From Chitinophaga qingshengii (GTDB lineage Bacteria; Bacteroidota; Bacteroidia; Chitinophagales; Chitinophagaceae), in the NCBI RefSeq assembly GCF_014529935.1, contig NZ_JACVFC010000001.1, positions 1,116,001 through 1,180,000 on the forward strand: a DNA stretch of 64,000 bases. Reading direction: 5' to 3'. This document shows positions 53,567-62,209 of this stretch, piece after piece. How positions within the stretch are numbered: position 1 is the first letter of the stretch; every line of letters begins with the position of its first letter. Both the position numbers and the translations under genes were made by a program. The notes beneath the pieces were generated by a model that saw nothing but the letters and a program-made list of their open reading frames with translations, had not been told where the DNA came from and did not search any database.

Positions 53567-55069
53567 ATGTACGAAGAACGAATCAAGAGAAGAGACTTAC
53601 AACAAAAGATCATCAGCGCCGAACAAGCCGCCACCTTGTTTAAAGATCAGATGGTGGTTGCCTCCAGCGGTTTTACCAAAGCGGGCGACAGTAAAGCGGT
53701 ATTAAAAGCACTGGCATCAGCAGCTCCTGCTAATCCTCTCAGAATAACGCTGCTCACAGGGGCCTCCCTCGGTCACGATACAGACGGGGCCCTCGCTGAA
53801 GCAGGCATACTACGCAAACGCATGCCCTTCCAGGTGGATCCGGCATTGCGCAAAAAAATCAACAGCGGCGATGTGCTTTTCATCGATCAGCACCTCGGCG
53901 AAAGCGCCATGCTCGTGGAAGAAAAAATCATTCCCCGCGTAGACATCGCTGTGATAGAAGCACTGCTCATTGAAGAAGACGGCAGCATCGTACCCACCAC
54001 TTCGGTAGGCAACTCCGCTGCTTTTGCAGCGGCAGCGGATAAAATCATTGTGGAAGTCAACCTGTCGGTCCCCCTGTCTGTATACGGAGTACACGACATC
54101 TTTTCTGCCGGGATATGGCCACATAAACAGGTCATCCCTATCATGGAAGCAGGCGCACGGGTAGGCCGCACGGCTATTCCGGTAGATCCAGGAAAAATTG
54201 TGGCGATCGTGCTGACGACCACCACCGATAGCCCGGCCTCTATCAATGAAAGAGACGAAAAAACTACCGCTATCGCCGGTCATCTGCTGGATTTCTTTGC
54301 ACATGAAATCAGCAAAGGCAGACTATCACATTCCCTTCGCCCGCTACAATCGGGCATTGGCAAAGTAGCCAACGCTGTCATGGAAGGTTTTATGGATGGT
54401 AATTTCCACCACCTTTCCATGTACTCTGAAGTAATACAGGATAGCGCCTTCCACCTCATCGATGCCGGCAAACTGGAAGTAGCTTCGGCTTCATCGATCA
54501 CCGTATCGCAAGCATGCTATAACAGGGTTTTCAGCAACTTTGACAAATACAAACGGCATATCGTATTGCGGCCACAGGATATCAGTAATGCGGCGGAGGT
54601 AATACGCCGGCTGGGTGTTATCAGCATCAATACAGCCATCGAATGCGATATCTATGGAAATGTCAACTCCACCCACATTGGCGGTACGGCCATGATGAAT
54701 GGGATTGGCGGTTCCAACGACTTTGCACGCAATGCTTACCTGAGCATATTTGTAACACCGTCATCTTCCAAAGCCGGCAGTATTTCGCACATTGTGCCAA
54801 TGGCTTCTCATATAGACAATACAGAACATGATGTAGATATTATAGTAACAGAGAACGGTCTGGCCGACTTACGGGGACTAGCCCCCCGGGAGCGGGCCAG
54901 ACTGATCATATCCAAATGCGCGCATGCCAGCTACCAGGACGAACTGAACAACTATTTTACCAATGCCTGCAACCACGGAGGCCACACCCCTCACCTGCTG
55001 CAGGAGGCGCTTAGCTGGCATAGCCGCTTTAACGAAAACGGAACCATGCTTAGAACTGTTCATGTATAG
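53567..55069 (+). CDS. Acetyl-CoA hydrolase / succinate:acetate CoA-transferase family enzyme
   Basis: 500 residues from the ATG at 53567 (MYEERIKRRDLQQK), the usual length for Cat1/Ach1-type enzymes. The N-terminal half carries FKDQMVVASSGFTKAGDSKA and VALIEALLIEEDGSIVP-like segment with TTSVGNSAAFA; the C-terminal half has QSGIGKVANAVMEGF and IGGTAMMNGIGGSNDFARNA, the CoA-binding and glycine-rich motifs of class I CoA-transferases. It moves CoA between acetyl-CoA and succinate or hydrolyses acetyl-CoA, in acetate metabolism in the cytoplasm. The segment before it has no clear promoter box; a TAATATTG at 53512 is a near match. Confidence 0.93.
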   Translation: MYEERIKRRDLQQKIISAEQAATLFKDQMVVASSGFTKAGDSKAVLKALASAAPANPLRITLLTGASLGHDTDGALAEAGILRKRMPFQVDPALRKKINSGDVLFIDQHLGESAMLVEEKIIPRVDIAVIEALLIEEDGSIVPTTSVGNSAAFAAAADKIIVEVNLSVPLSVYGVHDIFSAGIWPHKQVIPIMEAGARVGRTAIPVDPGKIVAIVLTTTTDSPASINERDEKTTAIAGHLLDFFAHEISKGRLSHSLRPLQSGIGKVANAVMEGFMDGNFHHLSMYSEVIQDSAFHLIDAGKLEVASASSITVSQACYNRVFSNFDKYKRHIVLRPQDISNAAEVIRRLGVISINTAIECDIYGNVNSTHIGGTAMMNGIGGSNDFARNAYLSIFVTPSSSKAGSISHIVPMASHIDNTEHDVDIIVTENGLADLRGLAPRERARLIISKCAHASYQDELNNYFTNACNHGGHTPHLLQEALSWHSRFNENGTMLRTVHV

Positions 55070-55093
55070 TGTGTGTGAAAGGATGAAAAAAAG

Positions 55094-55126
55094 AAACCGG
55101 CTCTTCACTGCGAGCCGGTTTTCTTT
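55094..55126 (+). terminator. Intrinsic terminator after the CoA-transferase gene
   Basis: AAACCGGCTC (55094-55103) and GAGCCGGTTT (55112-55121) form a perfect 10-bp stem, 8-nt loop, followed by TCTTTTTAT. Confidence 0.9.
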
Positions 55127-55246
55127 TTATAATGCCGGTACTTATCATTTTCTTCTATAAGGGCATCAATATTATTATTGTGCTAACAGAACACGGGAAC
55201 AAAAAGGTTATTCTATTTTTACAGCTTGATCTAAAACCGACAGACT

Positions 55247-56485
55247 GTGACACAAGAACATACCCGATCCGGCTATTTTTTCCTGATATTAATTCTGGGA
55301 ACCCTGACGGCGCTGGCGCCATTTTCCATAGACATGTACCTGCCGGGGTTTCCGGCCATTGCTAAAAGTTTCGGTGTAGAGCAGCCCCGCGTGGCCCTTT
55401 CTCTCTCCAGCTTTTTTATTGGTATCTCCGCAGGTCAGTTGCTGTATGGTCCGCTGCTGGACCGCTTTGGCCGTAAAACGCCGCTCATCCTGGGCCTGCT
55501 GGTTTACATCGCAGCCTCGCTGGGCTGCGTATATGCATCTACGCTCAACAGCCTGGTGATACTTCGTTTTATTCAGGCGCTGGGTAGCTGTGCCGCCACC
55601 GTGGCCTCAGTGGCTATGGTGCGGGACCTCTTTCCGGTAAAGGAAAATGCGAAAGTATTTGCCCTGCTGATGCTGGTCGTGGGCGCCTCCCCCATGCTGG
55701 CACCCACCATCGGCGGTTATGTAACCGCCGCTTTCCACTGGCATGCAGTGTTTATCGTATTAGGCGCCATGGGCCTGCTGATCCTGCTGGCCGTTATCTG
55801 GTGGCTGCCGGAAAGCTATAAACCAGACACCACATTGTCCCTCAAACCGGGGCCCATCATTCAGAGCTTCTGGACGGTGGCCACTACACCACAATTTTAT
55901 ACCTACGCCTTCACCGGCGCCATCGCTTTCTCCGGCCTGTTTGCCTACGTTTCCGGCTCTCCCCAGATCTTCATGGACGTATACCACCTGGATGGTAAAA
56001 CATATGGCTGGATCTTCGCCGGACTCTCCATAGGCTTCATCGGCTGCAGCCAGGTCAATAGCCTGTTGCTCAAACGATACGAAAGCAAACAGATCGTACC
56101 GGTAGCGCTGACTTTACAGGGTATCATATCTATCATACTGGCTTTTAGTGCCTGGAATAACTGGCTTAGCCTTACCAGCCTGCTGGTGCTGCTGTTTCTT
56201 TACCTCTGCTGTATGGGCTTTATCAATCCCAATACGGCCGCCCTTTGCCTGGCTCCTTTTACCAAAAACGCCGGCACAGCCTCCGCCCTGATGGGCGCCC
56301 TGCAAATGGGTATCGGCGCCATGGCCGCTACCATCGTCAGCCTGTACGATAGCCACAGCTCCGTGCCACTGGCCCTTACAATGTGCGGCAGCGCCCTCAT
56401 CGCCACCCTGGTACTGTTTGCCGGTCGTGGCCAAATCAAAAACACCGTCGCCGCCGAAAAAGGCAGCGCCGTTCTATCCCACTAG
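55247..56485 (+). CDS. Bcr/CflA-type multidrug efflux transporter (MFS)
   Basis: 412 residues with 12 predicted membrane helices. The start is GTG at 55247: the frame is closed by a stop 14 bp upstream and there is no ATG before the first helix. The Bcr/CflA entry PFSIDMYLPGFPAIAKSFG is at 25-43 and MFS motif A (GPLLDRFGRK) at 68-77. In the middle a loop with WLPESYKPD and the typical LVVGASPMLAPTIGGYV are present. It exports drugs such as bicyclomycin-type compounds by proton antiport; the actual substrate is unknown. Single-gene unit between two hairpins. Confidence 0.94.
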   Translation: MTQEHTRSGYFFLILILGTLTALAPFSIDMYLPGFPAIAKSFGVEQPRVALSLSSFFIGISAGQLLYGPLLDRFGRKTPLILGLLVYIAASLGCVYASTLNSLVILRFIQALGSCAATVASVAMVRDLFPVKENAKVFALLMLVVGASPMLAPTIGGYVTAAFHWHAVFIVLGAMGLLILLAVIWWLPESYKPDTTLSLKPGPIIQSFWTVATTPQFYTYAFTGAIAFSGLFAYVSGSPQIFMDVYHLDGKTYGWIFAGLSIGFIGCSQVNSLLLKRYESKQIVPVALTLQGIISIILAFSAWNNWLSLTSLLVLLFLYLCCMGFINPNTAALCLAPFTKNAGTASALMGALQMGIGAMAATIVSLYDSHSSVPLALTMCGSALIATLVLFAGRGQIKNTVAAEKGSAVLSH

Positions 56486-56491
56486 AAAATT

Positions 56492-56517
56492 CCATCTCCC
56501 TGGCAGCAGGGAGATGG
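56492..56517 (+). terminator. Perfect hairpin after the efflux pump gene
   Basis: CCATCTCCCTG and CAGGGAGATGG form a perfect 11-bp stem around a 4-nt loop, 7 bp after the stop codon. There is no T run directly after it. The rest of the 56518-56821 gap shows no gene; a 20-codon frame (56577-56636) after another weak hairpin is not counted. Confidence 0.7.
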
Positions 56518-56821
56518 ACTTACGCCAATTTTCTCCGATATTTACATCAGTATTGCCCTGTTGCTGTAAGCCCAATGATTACCGGAAAAAAGATTTCTCC
56601 GGATGAAAGAAAGATGCTATTTTATCAACATATTTAAAAGGTGGATAGAGAAGCCGCTGTTTTGTTTGAAAAAAACCCGATTTTGATATAGTACTTTTCA
56701 CGGCGATACCCTGTTTTAAATAATGGCAGTTTATCTCCGGCATAAATAACCATGACTTTCAAACTGACCTATTCCAATAAGGAAGGATTATGTAGTTACA
56801 TGTGTTTAATCGTATTTTTTT

Positions 56822-57829
56822 ATGGACGAACAAAATACCCTCAAGCCCACACCAGAACGGAAAATACTACTGATAGAACGAGACGACCAGTATTTTACTC
56901 CATTGGAACTGATTCCGGAAGATTTTAATGACACCGTGATCCGCTTTGCGCGCCAATACTTCAAGCAGGACAATGAGTGTGACATGTTCTGCCAGAATAT
57001 TAAAGTGAGAGATTTTTCTATCTGGCACCACGAAGTGCTGGCTAAGAAAAATATCCTGCTTATCCCGTATTCCCCCCGTCATATCCTCGCCCTTCATTTT
57101 AACCAGGCAGACGCCGTGGTAGCCAATATTTACGGCAGAGGCAACTTTGACATGGTCGGAAGGCAGATATGCCTGTTCAACCTCCCGGAACAAATGCATA
57201 CCGTTCCGGTAATCCCCGGCGGACAAATCAGCAGCTTTCACATCAACATCATTCCGGGGTGTATGGGGGCCCTGGTACGTGAATTCCCGGAACTGAAAGG
57301 CCTGCTGACCAAAAAAGTCACGGACCAGGCCGAACCCCTCAATCAGCGCGATTGTACCACCAACGTCGCTATCCAGCTCCTGCTGGATGTGATTAAAAGC
57401 TGCCGCCTCATAGAAGACCAGGCCGAATGCCTGTTACGCCGCTGCTGTGTATCTATTTTTGCCAATTACCTCTGTCAGGATGCCACCCCGGAGAATATCC
57501 GTCGCCCGGTAGACGATACTGCCCTGTTAAAGGTGTTCGACTACCTGCAAAACAACGTGCACCTGGAATGCCCCCTGCGGCACACCGCTTTTGTATTTAA
57601 CCTGCCGGCCGTAGTGCTCGCAGCCGCCTTTGAAAACATGTTCTACATTTCCCTGGAAGATTTTGCTTTCCAGCAGAAAATGCTGAAAGCCTATCATCAC
57701 CTGGTGTATAAAGATATTACCATGGCTGAAATAGCCCGGAAAATAGGCCTTCCGGATGAAAAAGCCTTCCTCATCGCATTCACGAACTATTTCCATTGCG
57801 ATCCGGTATATATCCGGCACGCCCAATGA
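56822..57829 (+). CDS. AraC-type helix-turn-helix regulator
   Basis: 335 residues. The C-terminal AraC DNA-binding domain is seen from about 235: ALLKVFDYLQNNVHLECPLR, then HHLVYKDITMAEIARKIGLP and AFLIAFTNYFHCDPVYIRHA, the second helix-turn-helix, in shortened form. The first helix-turn-helix (TAFVFNLPAVVLAAAFENMF) is degenerate. The N-terminal 200 residues lack a cupin and look like the AraC-binding_2/unknown sensor type; cysteines in NECDMFCQNI are notable. Target genes unknown; the divergent or neighbouring genes are an efflux pump upstream and a broken beta-lactamase-family gene downstream. Confidence 0.75.
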   Translation: MDEQNTLKPTPERKILLIERDDQYFTPLELIPEDFNDTVIRFARQYFKQDNECDMFCQNIKVRDFSIWHHEVLAKKNILLIPYSPRHILALHFNQADAVVANIYGRGNFDMVGRQICLFNLPEQMHTVPVIPGGQISSFHINIIPGCMGALVREFPELKGLLTKKVTDQAEPLNQRDCTTNVAIQLLLDVIKSCRLIEDQAECLLRRCCVSIFANYLCQDATPENIRRPVDDTALLKVFDYLQNNVHLECPLRHTAFVFNLPAVVLAAAFENMFYISLEDFAFQQKMLKAYHHLVYKDITMAEIARKIGLPDEKAFLIAFTNYFHCDPVYIRHAQ

Positions 57830-57851
57830 CCATGTCCTACCAAACTATCCG

Positions 57852-57878
57852 CTGTCGCCTGAAAATTTCAGGCGACAG
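57852..57878 (+). terminator. Hairpin after the AraC-type gene
   Basis: CTGTCGCCTG and CAGGCGACAG pair perfectly around AAAATTT, 22 bp past the stop codon; a T-rich stretch (CTTCTTTTTG) comes 12 bp later. Confidence 0.65.
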
Positions 57879-57925
57879 ACGGAAGTACTTCTTCTTTTTG
57901 TTTCCTTTGCACAAATTTTGTTTTC

Positions 57926-58216
57926 ATGCGTGCATCGCTGCCAGCGTTCCTCCTGTTGTTATTATCCATTTTATCCCAGGCTCAGTCCTTCTCCGCTTTC
58001 ACAGATAGCATCCGGCAGCACCATCATATCCCGGCCCTCGGCTATGCGGTAGTGTCATCAGATGCTATTATTGATATAGGCATGACAGGTGTCGGAAATA
58101 TTCATACAGCCAGCCCCGTTACACCGGACCACCAGTTCCGCAATATACAGGCTGAGGATACGCCAGACATCGTCGACCACCTGCTGCAGGCCCTGGAAAA
58201 AGAATATGGGTATTAA
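57926..58216 (+). pseudogene. Collapsed beta-lactamase-family (class C/DD-peptidase-like) serine hydrolase
   Basis: 96 residues. A signal peptide (RASLPAFLLLLLSILSQAQ) and the usual start of a class C-like hydrolase are present (IPALGYAVVSSDAIID, GVGNIHTASPVTPDHQFR), up to the residue where IGSNTKA, containing the catalytic SxxK, normally follows. Instead the frame goes straight to NIQAEDTPDIVDHLLQALEK, which resembles the C-terminal end of such enzymes. So about 250-300 codons are lost by an in-frame internal deletion, with SxxK and YxN removed. The product cannot be an active hydrolase, though it could still be exported. It converges on the gene at 58220. Confidence 0.7.
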
Positions 58217-58219
58217 CTT

Positions 58220-59053
58220 TTAAAACAAGCTGCCTTGTATCACCGCCGGCGGCACCGTTGGCGGGAATAAACCCGCGATCGTAAAAGGTTGTTTGCTGCT
58301 GGCATGCACCTGCTGCGTGGTACCCAGGAAAAAATGCAGATCGCTGTGTTTGGCGTATTCAAACAGGTATTTTTTTCTGATCTCATGAACAGCTTTCAGC
58401 TCCTGCTGAGGCGTGCTGTTCTTTTTTACACTTTTCCAGTACAGCGATGCCAGCTGCCAATCCTCTACGGGTAAAGTGAACTCCTCATTCTTGCTGTCAA
58501 TAAAACGATAGGAAAATTTGTAAGGCAATTTCTTCATCACGCTAAACGGATCTTCCGCCTGCTCCACAAACCGGCCACTGTTTTTCTCTTCCTCCAGCTG
58601 CGCTATCCGTTTGCTGTCCCATTCCCGGTCTGTTTCTTCTACTATAAAATCAAGTATCCGCAACGGTTTAAATACAGCCAGCGAGGTATAAAAAGCTTCA
58701 TGCTTTGCTTCTACAATCAATGTAGACATGTCCTTGTATACTGTCTTTAACACTACGGCTTTCCGCTCGGCCCAATGGTCATCCGTTCCCAGGTGACCGG
58801 TTACCATTACCGGTGTGTCTGCCACAGGCCGGAAACTTTCCAGCCTGAAATCCCTGGTATGGCGCACCAGGTCAAATTTCATCCAACTGTAGAGCTGATA
58901 TTGTTCATCGTAATTTTTTTTTGAAAACGGAATGGGATATATCCTGATAAAGCTGCCATCTTTGGTAAAACCGGCTATACTAATTTGTTCATCATAATGT
59001 GAAGATACAGTGGGGTAACTTTTAACAGTGATCAATACTTCTATCACGGGCAT
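58220..59053 (-). CDS. Unrecognised cytoplasmic protein
   Basis: 277 residues from the ATG at 59053 (MPVIEVLITVKSYPTVSSHY); the frame extends to 59098, but the internal start gives a good beta-strand beginning. No signal peptide or membrane segment. The N-terminal domain has YDEQISIAGFTKDGSFIRIYPIPFSKKN, a pattern of strand-loop-strand with conserved RIYPIPF, and then a WMKFDLVRHTRDFRLESFRP segment. A charged middle (IAQLEEEKNSGRFVEQAEDP) and a C-terminal domain with HDLHFFLGTT-like text follow. I recall similar stand-alone proteins in diverse bacteria but no function. Isolated gene. Confidence 0.7.
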   Translation of the reverse strand: MPVIEVLITVKSYPTVSSHYDEQISIAGFTKDGSFIRIYPIPFSKKNYDEQYQLYSWMKFDLVRHTRDFRLESFRPVADTPVMVTGHLGTDDHWAERKAVVLKTVYKDMSTLIVEAKHEAFYTSLAVFKPLRILDFIVEETDREWDSKRIAQLEEEKNSGRFVEQAEDPFSVMKKLPYKFSYRFIDSKNEEFTLPVEDWQLASLYWKSVKKNSTPQQELKAVHEIRKKYLFEYAKHSDLHFFLGTTQQVHASSKQPFTIAGLFPPTVPPAVIQGSLF

Positions 59054-59184
59054 GCTCGAATGTTTTATAAAATACCAAATACAGCGGTTATTCTTCATGA
59101 TTAACCATCCCCAAAACTAAGGTTTCTCCCTGAAAAAAACATCAGCAAACCTGTGCATCATGATGATATACACCAGGTTGTGTC

Positions 59185-59282
59185 TTGGGTTATCCGGTAT
59201 TTTTTTTATCTTTAGCCCGATTATATAGTCTGTGTGGGATAACCTAAACCTATAACCTGCCGGGGCTTTACGCCCTTTTTTT
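59185..59282 (+). promoter_or_regulatory. Promoter and structured leader of the CPA1 antiporter gene
   Basis: TTG (59185-59187) is 19 nt before TATCTTTA (59207-59214), a 7-of-8 match to the -7 box. The leader to the ATG at 59360 is about 140 nt. GGTTATCC (59188-59195) and GGATAACC (59237-59244) form an inverted repeat spanning the promoter. GGGC-TTTAC-GCCC (59263-59275) followed by T7 is an intrinsic-terminator-like hairpin inside the leader. Conditional read-through is possible. Confidence 0.4.
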
Positions 59283-59359
59283 GTTCTTGATGGAAATTTT
59301 TTCAGGCAGACATTACTATTTTCAATCTATATTCTTTAACTGGCATTATCTGGAAAGCT

Positions 59360-60598
59360 ATGAACACTTTTACAATTATTACGGCTTTAATCACTATCAG
59401 TGCGCTGATTTCCTACATCAATAACCGGTTCATCAAACTACCCGGAACCATTGGTGTGATCGTGGTTTCACTGCTGCTATCTTTATTGATCCTGTTTACC
59501 GGTAAAATTTTTCCTGACGCCTATACGTTCATTAAAGATCTTACCAGCAGCATCGATTTCACCCAAACCCTGCTGGATATTATGTTAGGCTTCCTCCTCT
59601 TTGCGAGCGCCCTGCAATTCGATTTCCAGAAACTTAGGGAACAACGGTACCCCGTATTGATACTGAGTACCATCGGCGTCATCGGCTCCACGTTTATTTT
59701 CGGCTACCTGTTATACTGGGCTACCGAACTGCTGCACATCGAACTCCCCCTGCTGTATTGCCTGCTGTTTGGTGCACTCATCTCCCCTACTGATCCGGTG
59801 GCAGTGATGTCGGTACTGAAAAAATCTAAAGTACCGTCTTCCCTGGAAACCATCATCGGCGGCGAATCCCTGCTCAACGACGGCACTGGCATCCTCCTGT
59901 TCGTGATCCTGAAAGAACTGGCAGTGCAGGAACAGGCGCACGTATCCTTTGCGCACACTATGTCCCTATTCTCTCAGGAAGTATTCGGCGGTATCCTGCT
60001 GGGCGTTATTTCCGGCCTGGTAGCCTACCGCACCATGAAACGGGTAGACGATTTCCAGATCATCGTAATGGTGTCCTTATCCATGGTGATGGTCATTTCA
60101 GTACTGGGCGCCATGCTGCATGTGTCTATCCCGCTGGCTGCCGTTTCCGCAGGCCTCATCCTGGGTAACACCTCATTGGGTACCAAACAATCTGAAGACA
60201 TGCAGAAGTACTTCCATAACGTATGGCACCTGATAGACGAACTATTAAACACCATCCTCTTCGTAATGATAGGCCTGCAAATTGTGGTGATGCCGTTCCT
60301 CAAAAACTACTGGCTCACCGGCCTCTTTGCAATCGTATTTGTACTGGTAGCCAGGGCCATGAGTATTTATATTCCTTCCTTACTGCTGAAACGTTCACTG
60401 AAAACAACCTATAAAGGCATTACCATCCTGGTATGGGCCGGTCTTCGTGGGGGCATTTCCGTGGCACTGGCTATGTCGCTGCCGGAGTCCCCCTACAAGG
60501 AAATTATCCTCTCCGGTAGTTACTTCGTGGTATTATTCTCCATCATCGTACAGGGACTTACCCTGAAACGGGTGGTGAACAGGATGATTGCACAATAA
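59360..60598 (+). CDS. Na+/H+ (or K+/H+) antiporter, CPA1 family
   Basis: 412 residues with about 12 membrane helices. The conserved functional motifs are in place: LISPTDPVAVMSVLK (about 143-157; the Asp of TDPVAV) and GGESLLNDGTGILLF (about 167-181; the ND pair), as in NhaP-type exchangers. Later VFVLVARAMSIY and WAGLRGGISVALAMSLP (the charged RGG segment) are also typical. It exchanges Na+ or K+ for H+ and helps in pH and salt homeostasis. It ends before a strong terminator; the cytoplasmic C-terminal domain found in longer CPA1 proteins is absent. Confidence 0.94.
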   Translation: MNTFTIITALITISALISYINNRFIKLPGTIGVIVVSLLLSLLILFTGKIFPDAYTFIKDLTSSIDFTQTLLDIMLGFLLFASALQFDFQKLREQRYPVLILSTIGVIGSTFIFGYLLYWATELLHIELPLLYCLLFGALISPTDPVAVMSVLKKSKVPSSLETIIGGESLLNDGTGILLFVILKELAVQEQAHVSFAHTMSLFSQEVFGGILLGVISGLVAYRTMKRVDDFQIIVMVSLSMVMVISVLGAMLHVSIPLAAVSAGLILGNTSLGTKQSEDMQKYFHNVWHLIDELLNTILFVMIGLQIVVMPFLKNYWLTGLFAIVFVLVARAMSIYIPSLLLKRSLKTTYKGITILVWAGLRGGISVALAMSLPESPYKEIILSGSYFVVLFSIIVQGLTLKRVVNRMIAQ

Positions 60599-60609
60599 CG
60601 CATGAAAAG

Positions 60610-60641
60610 AATGCCAGGACGAAAGCCCTGGCATTTTTTTT
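60610..60641 (+). terminator. Intrinsic terminator after the antiporter gene
   Basis: AATGCCAGG (60610-60618) and CCTGGCATT (60627-60635) make a perfect 9-bp stem with an 8-nt loop and a run of T to 60641. Confidence 0.92.
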
Positions 60642-60686
60642 CAACGTACTAAATACCTTACCTTGTAAATAAAATACCCGACAACG

Positions 60687-61802
60687 ATGAGCAAATGGGA
60701 AAAAATAAGAGCTGATTTTCCGGTATTCAATAACTGTACTTACTTCTTCACCAATGGAGGAGGACCGGTCAGCAAGTCATATGTAGCCAAAGCCCAGGAA
60801 CTGCTGACAGCCCAAAGTGAGTTGGGCCGTGGTGTCATACCCGCCTGGGATGCCGAAGTCGAAAACATCCGGGCTATGCTGGCCCGCACCGTCGGCGCCA
60901 CACCTTCAGAGATCGCGTTTATTACCAACACCGCCCAGGCCATGGGATCACTGACGGGCATGTTCCCTAAGACGTTTGAAATCCTGACCATGAAAGATGA
61001 TTTCCCCACCAGCTTTGTTCCGTGGATACATCATGGTCATACCGTGCGACTGGTAGAACCGGAAAAAAACGGGGCCATCCCGGTCAGCCTTATTGAACAA
61101 CACATCACGCCCAACACCCGTATACTGATCCTCAGCCACGTAATGTTCCGTTCCGGTTACCGGCACAACCTGGAAGCCATCGGCGCCTTATGCAAAAAAC
61201 ACGGCCTGATACTGATTGTAGATGCCACCCAGTCCTACCCCATCAACGAGATAGATGTGAAGGCCTGCCATATCGATATACTCATCTTCCACACCTACAA
61301 ATGGGCAGCAGCAGGTTATTGCAGCGGTGGTATGTATGTATCCCGTCAACTGCTGGAAAAATACACACCCGCCACCATGGGCTGGTACAATGTTACCTAT
61401 CCTAATCCGGACTTTGATACCACACAAGACTATACGCAGTTTACGCCTAAGAAAGACGCCACGGTATTTGAACCGGGAACACCCGCTTTCGTGAACATCC
61501 TGTTACTGGGAGAGGCCATGCGGACGATCGAAACTCTGGGCATTGCAGATATTAACGCCTATGTACACACGCTGATCAGCTACCTGCATGAACAAGCGGC
61601 GAAACATGGCATAGAAGTGTTGTCCAACTTTGAACCACAGCATGCTTCGGCTATACAGCGACTGAAAATAACACCGGAACAATTCCTGCGACTGGAGCAG
61701 CACAAGATCATGGCCCGTTATAAAAACAATATGCTGACGATCGGTATCAACTTCTACAATAATAAGGCAGATATTGATGCCATCTTTGCTGCACTGCAAT
61801 AG
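60687..61802 (+). CDS. PLP-dependent aminotransferase class V-fold enzyme (cysteine desulfurase/kynureninase-like)
   Basis: 371 residues. The cofactor pocket is visible: TNTAQAMGS (phosphate-binding region, about 81-88), D179 and Q182 in LIVDATQSYPINEID, and the Schiff-base lysine K205 in IFHTYKWAAAGYCSGGMYV. NIS- or SufS-type catalytic Cys loop is not seen at the expected C-terminal position, so sulfur transfer is unlikely to be certain; an isomerase, epimerase or lyase of this fold is equally possible. The gene stands alone and converges with the DUF1634 gene with two bases between stops. A weak -7 box TACCTTGT precedes it. Confidence 0.85.
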   Translation: MSKWEKIRADFPVFNNCTYFFTNGGGPVSKSYVAKAQELLTAQSELGRGVIPAWDAEVENIRAMLARTVGATPSEIAFITNTAQAMGSLTGMFPKTFEILTMKDDFPTSFVPWIHHGHTVRLVEPEKNGAIPVSLIEQHITPNTRILILSHVMFRSGYRHNLEAIGALCKKHGLILIVDATQSYPINEIDVKACHIDILIFHTYKWAAAGYCSGGMYVSRQLLEKYTPATMGWYNVTYPNPDFDTTQDYTQFTPKKDATVFEPGTPAFVNILLLGEAMRTIETLGIADINAYVHTLISYLHEQAAKHGIEVLSNFEPQHASAIQRLKITPEQFLRLEQHKIMARYKNNMLTIGINFYNNKADIDAIFAALQ

Positions 61803-61804
61803 GC

Positions 61805-62200
61805 CTATACTTTCAAGCCCCCGAACATACTGAACAGGATGATGCCCAATACAATCAGGGTAATCACCACGTAGAGCCGGTCTTTTTCCACGGCAAAACC
61901 TACGAGGGAGAAAAATACGCGCAGTATAGGCGTAGCCAGTAATATCAGCGCACCAAACTGAATCACGGCGGAGGGCTTGAATGTAGCCAATCCGCGGAAA
62001 ATACCGCTGAAAGTAGTGTATTCTTTCCCTTCGCCGGTAAAAGTGCTGTAATCCGGCATACTGTCGGCGCCATGCCTGGACAGGTACATCACCCCGCCTA
62101 CAAAAGCAATGGCACTGGCAGAGATAACGCCGGTACGCAGCACCTGGCCTACAAACAAAGCGATATCACGGTCGCCGGTTAATTTTCTGATCAACTTCAT
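61805..62200 (-). CDS. DUF1634 family membrane protein
   Basis: 131 residues with three predicted membrane segments (VISASAIAFVGGVMYL, VIQFGALILLATPILRVFFS, LYVVITLIVLGIILFSMFGG). The sequence and its place directly after a TauE/SafE gene match DUF1634, which is regularly co-encoded with that transporter and may be a subunit or helper. It is 9 bp behind the transporter. Confidence 0.88.
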   Translation of the reverse strand: MKLIRKLTGDRDIALFVGQVLRTGVISASAIAFVGGVMYLSRHGADSMPDYSTFTGEGKEYTTFSGIFRGLATFKPSAVIQFGALILLATPILRVFFSLVGFAVEKDRLYVVITLIVLGIILFSMFGGLKV

Positions 62201-62209
62201 AACTGTTGC

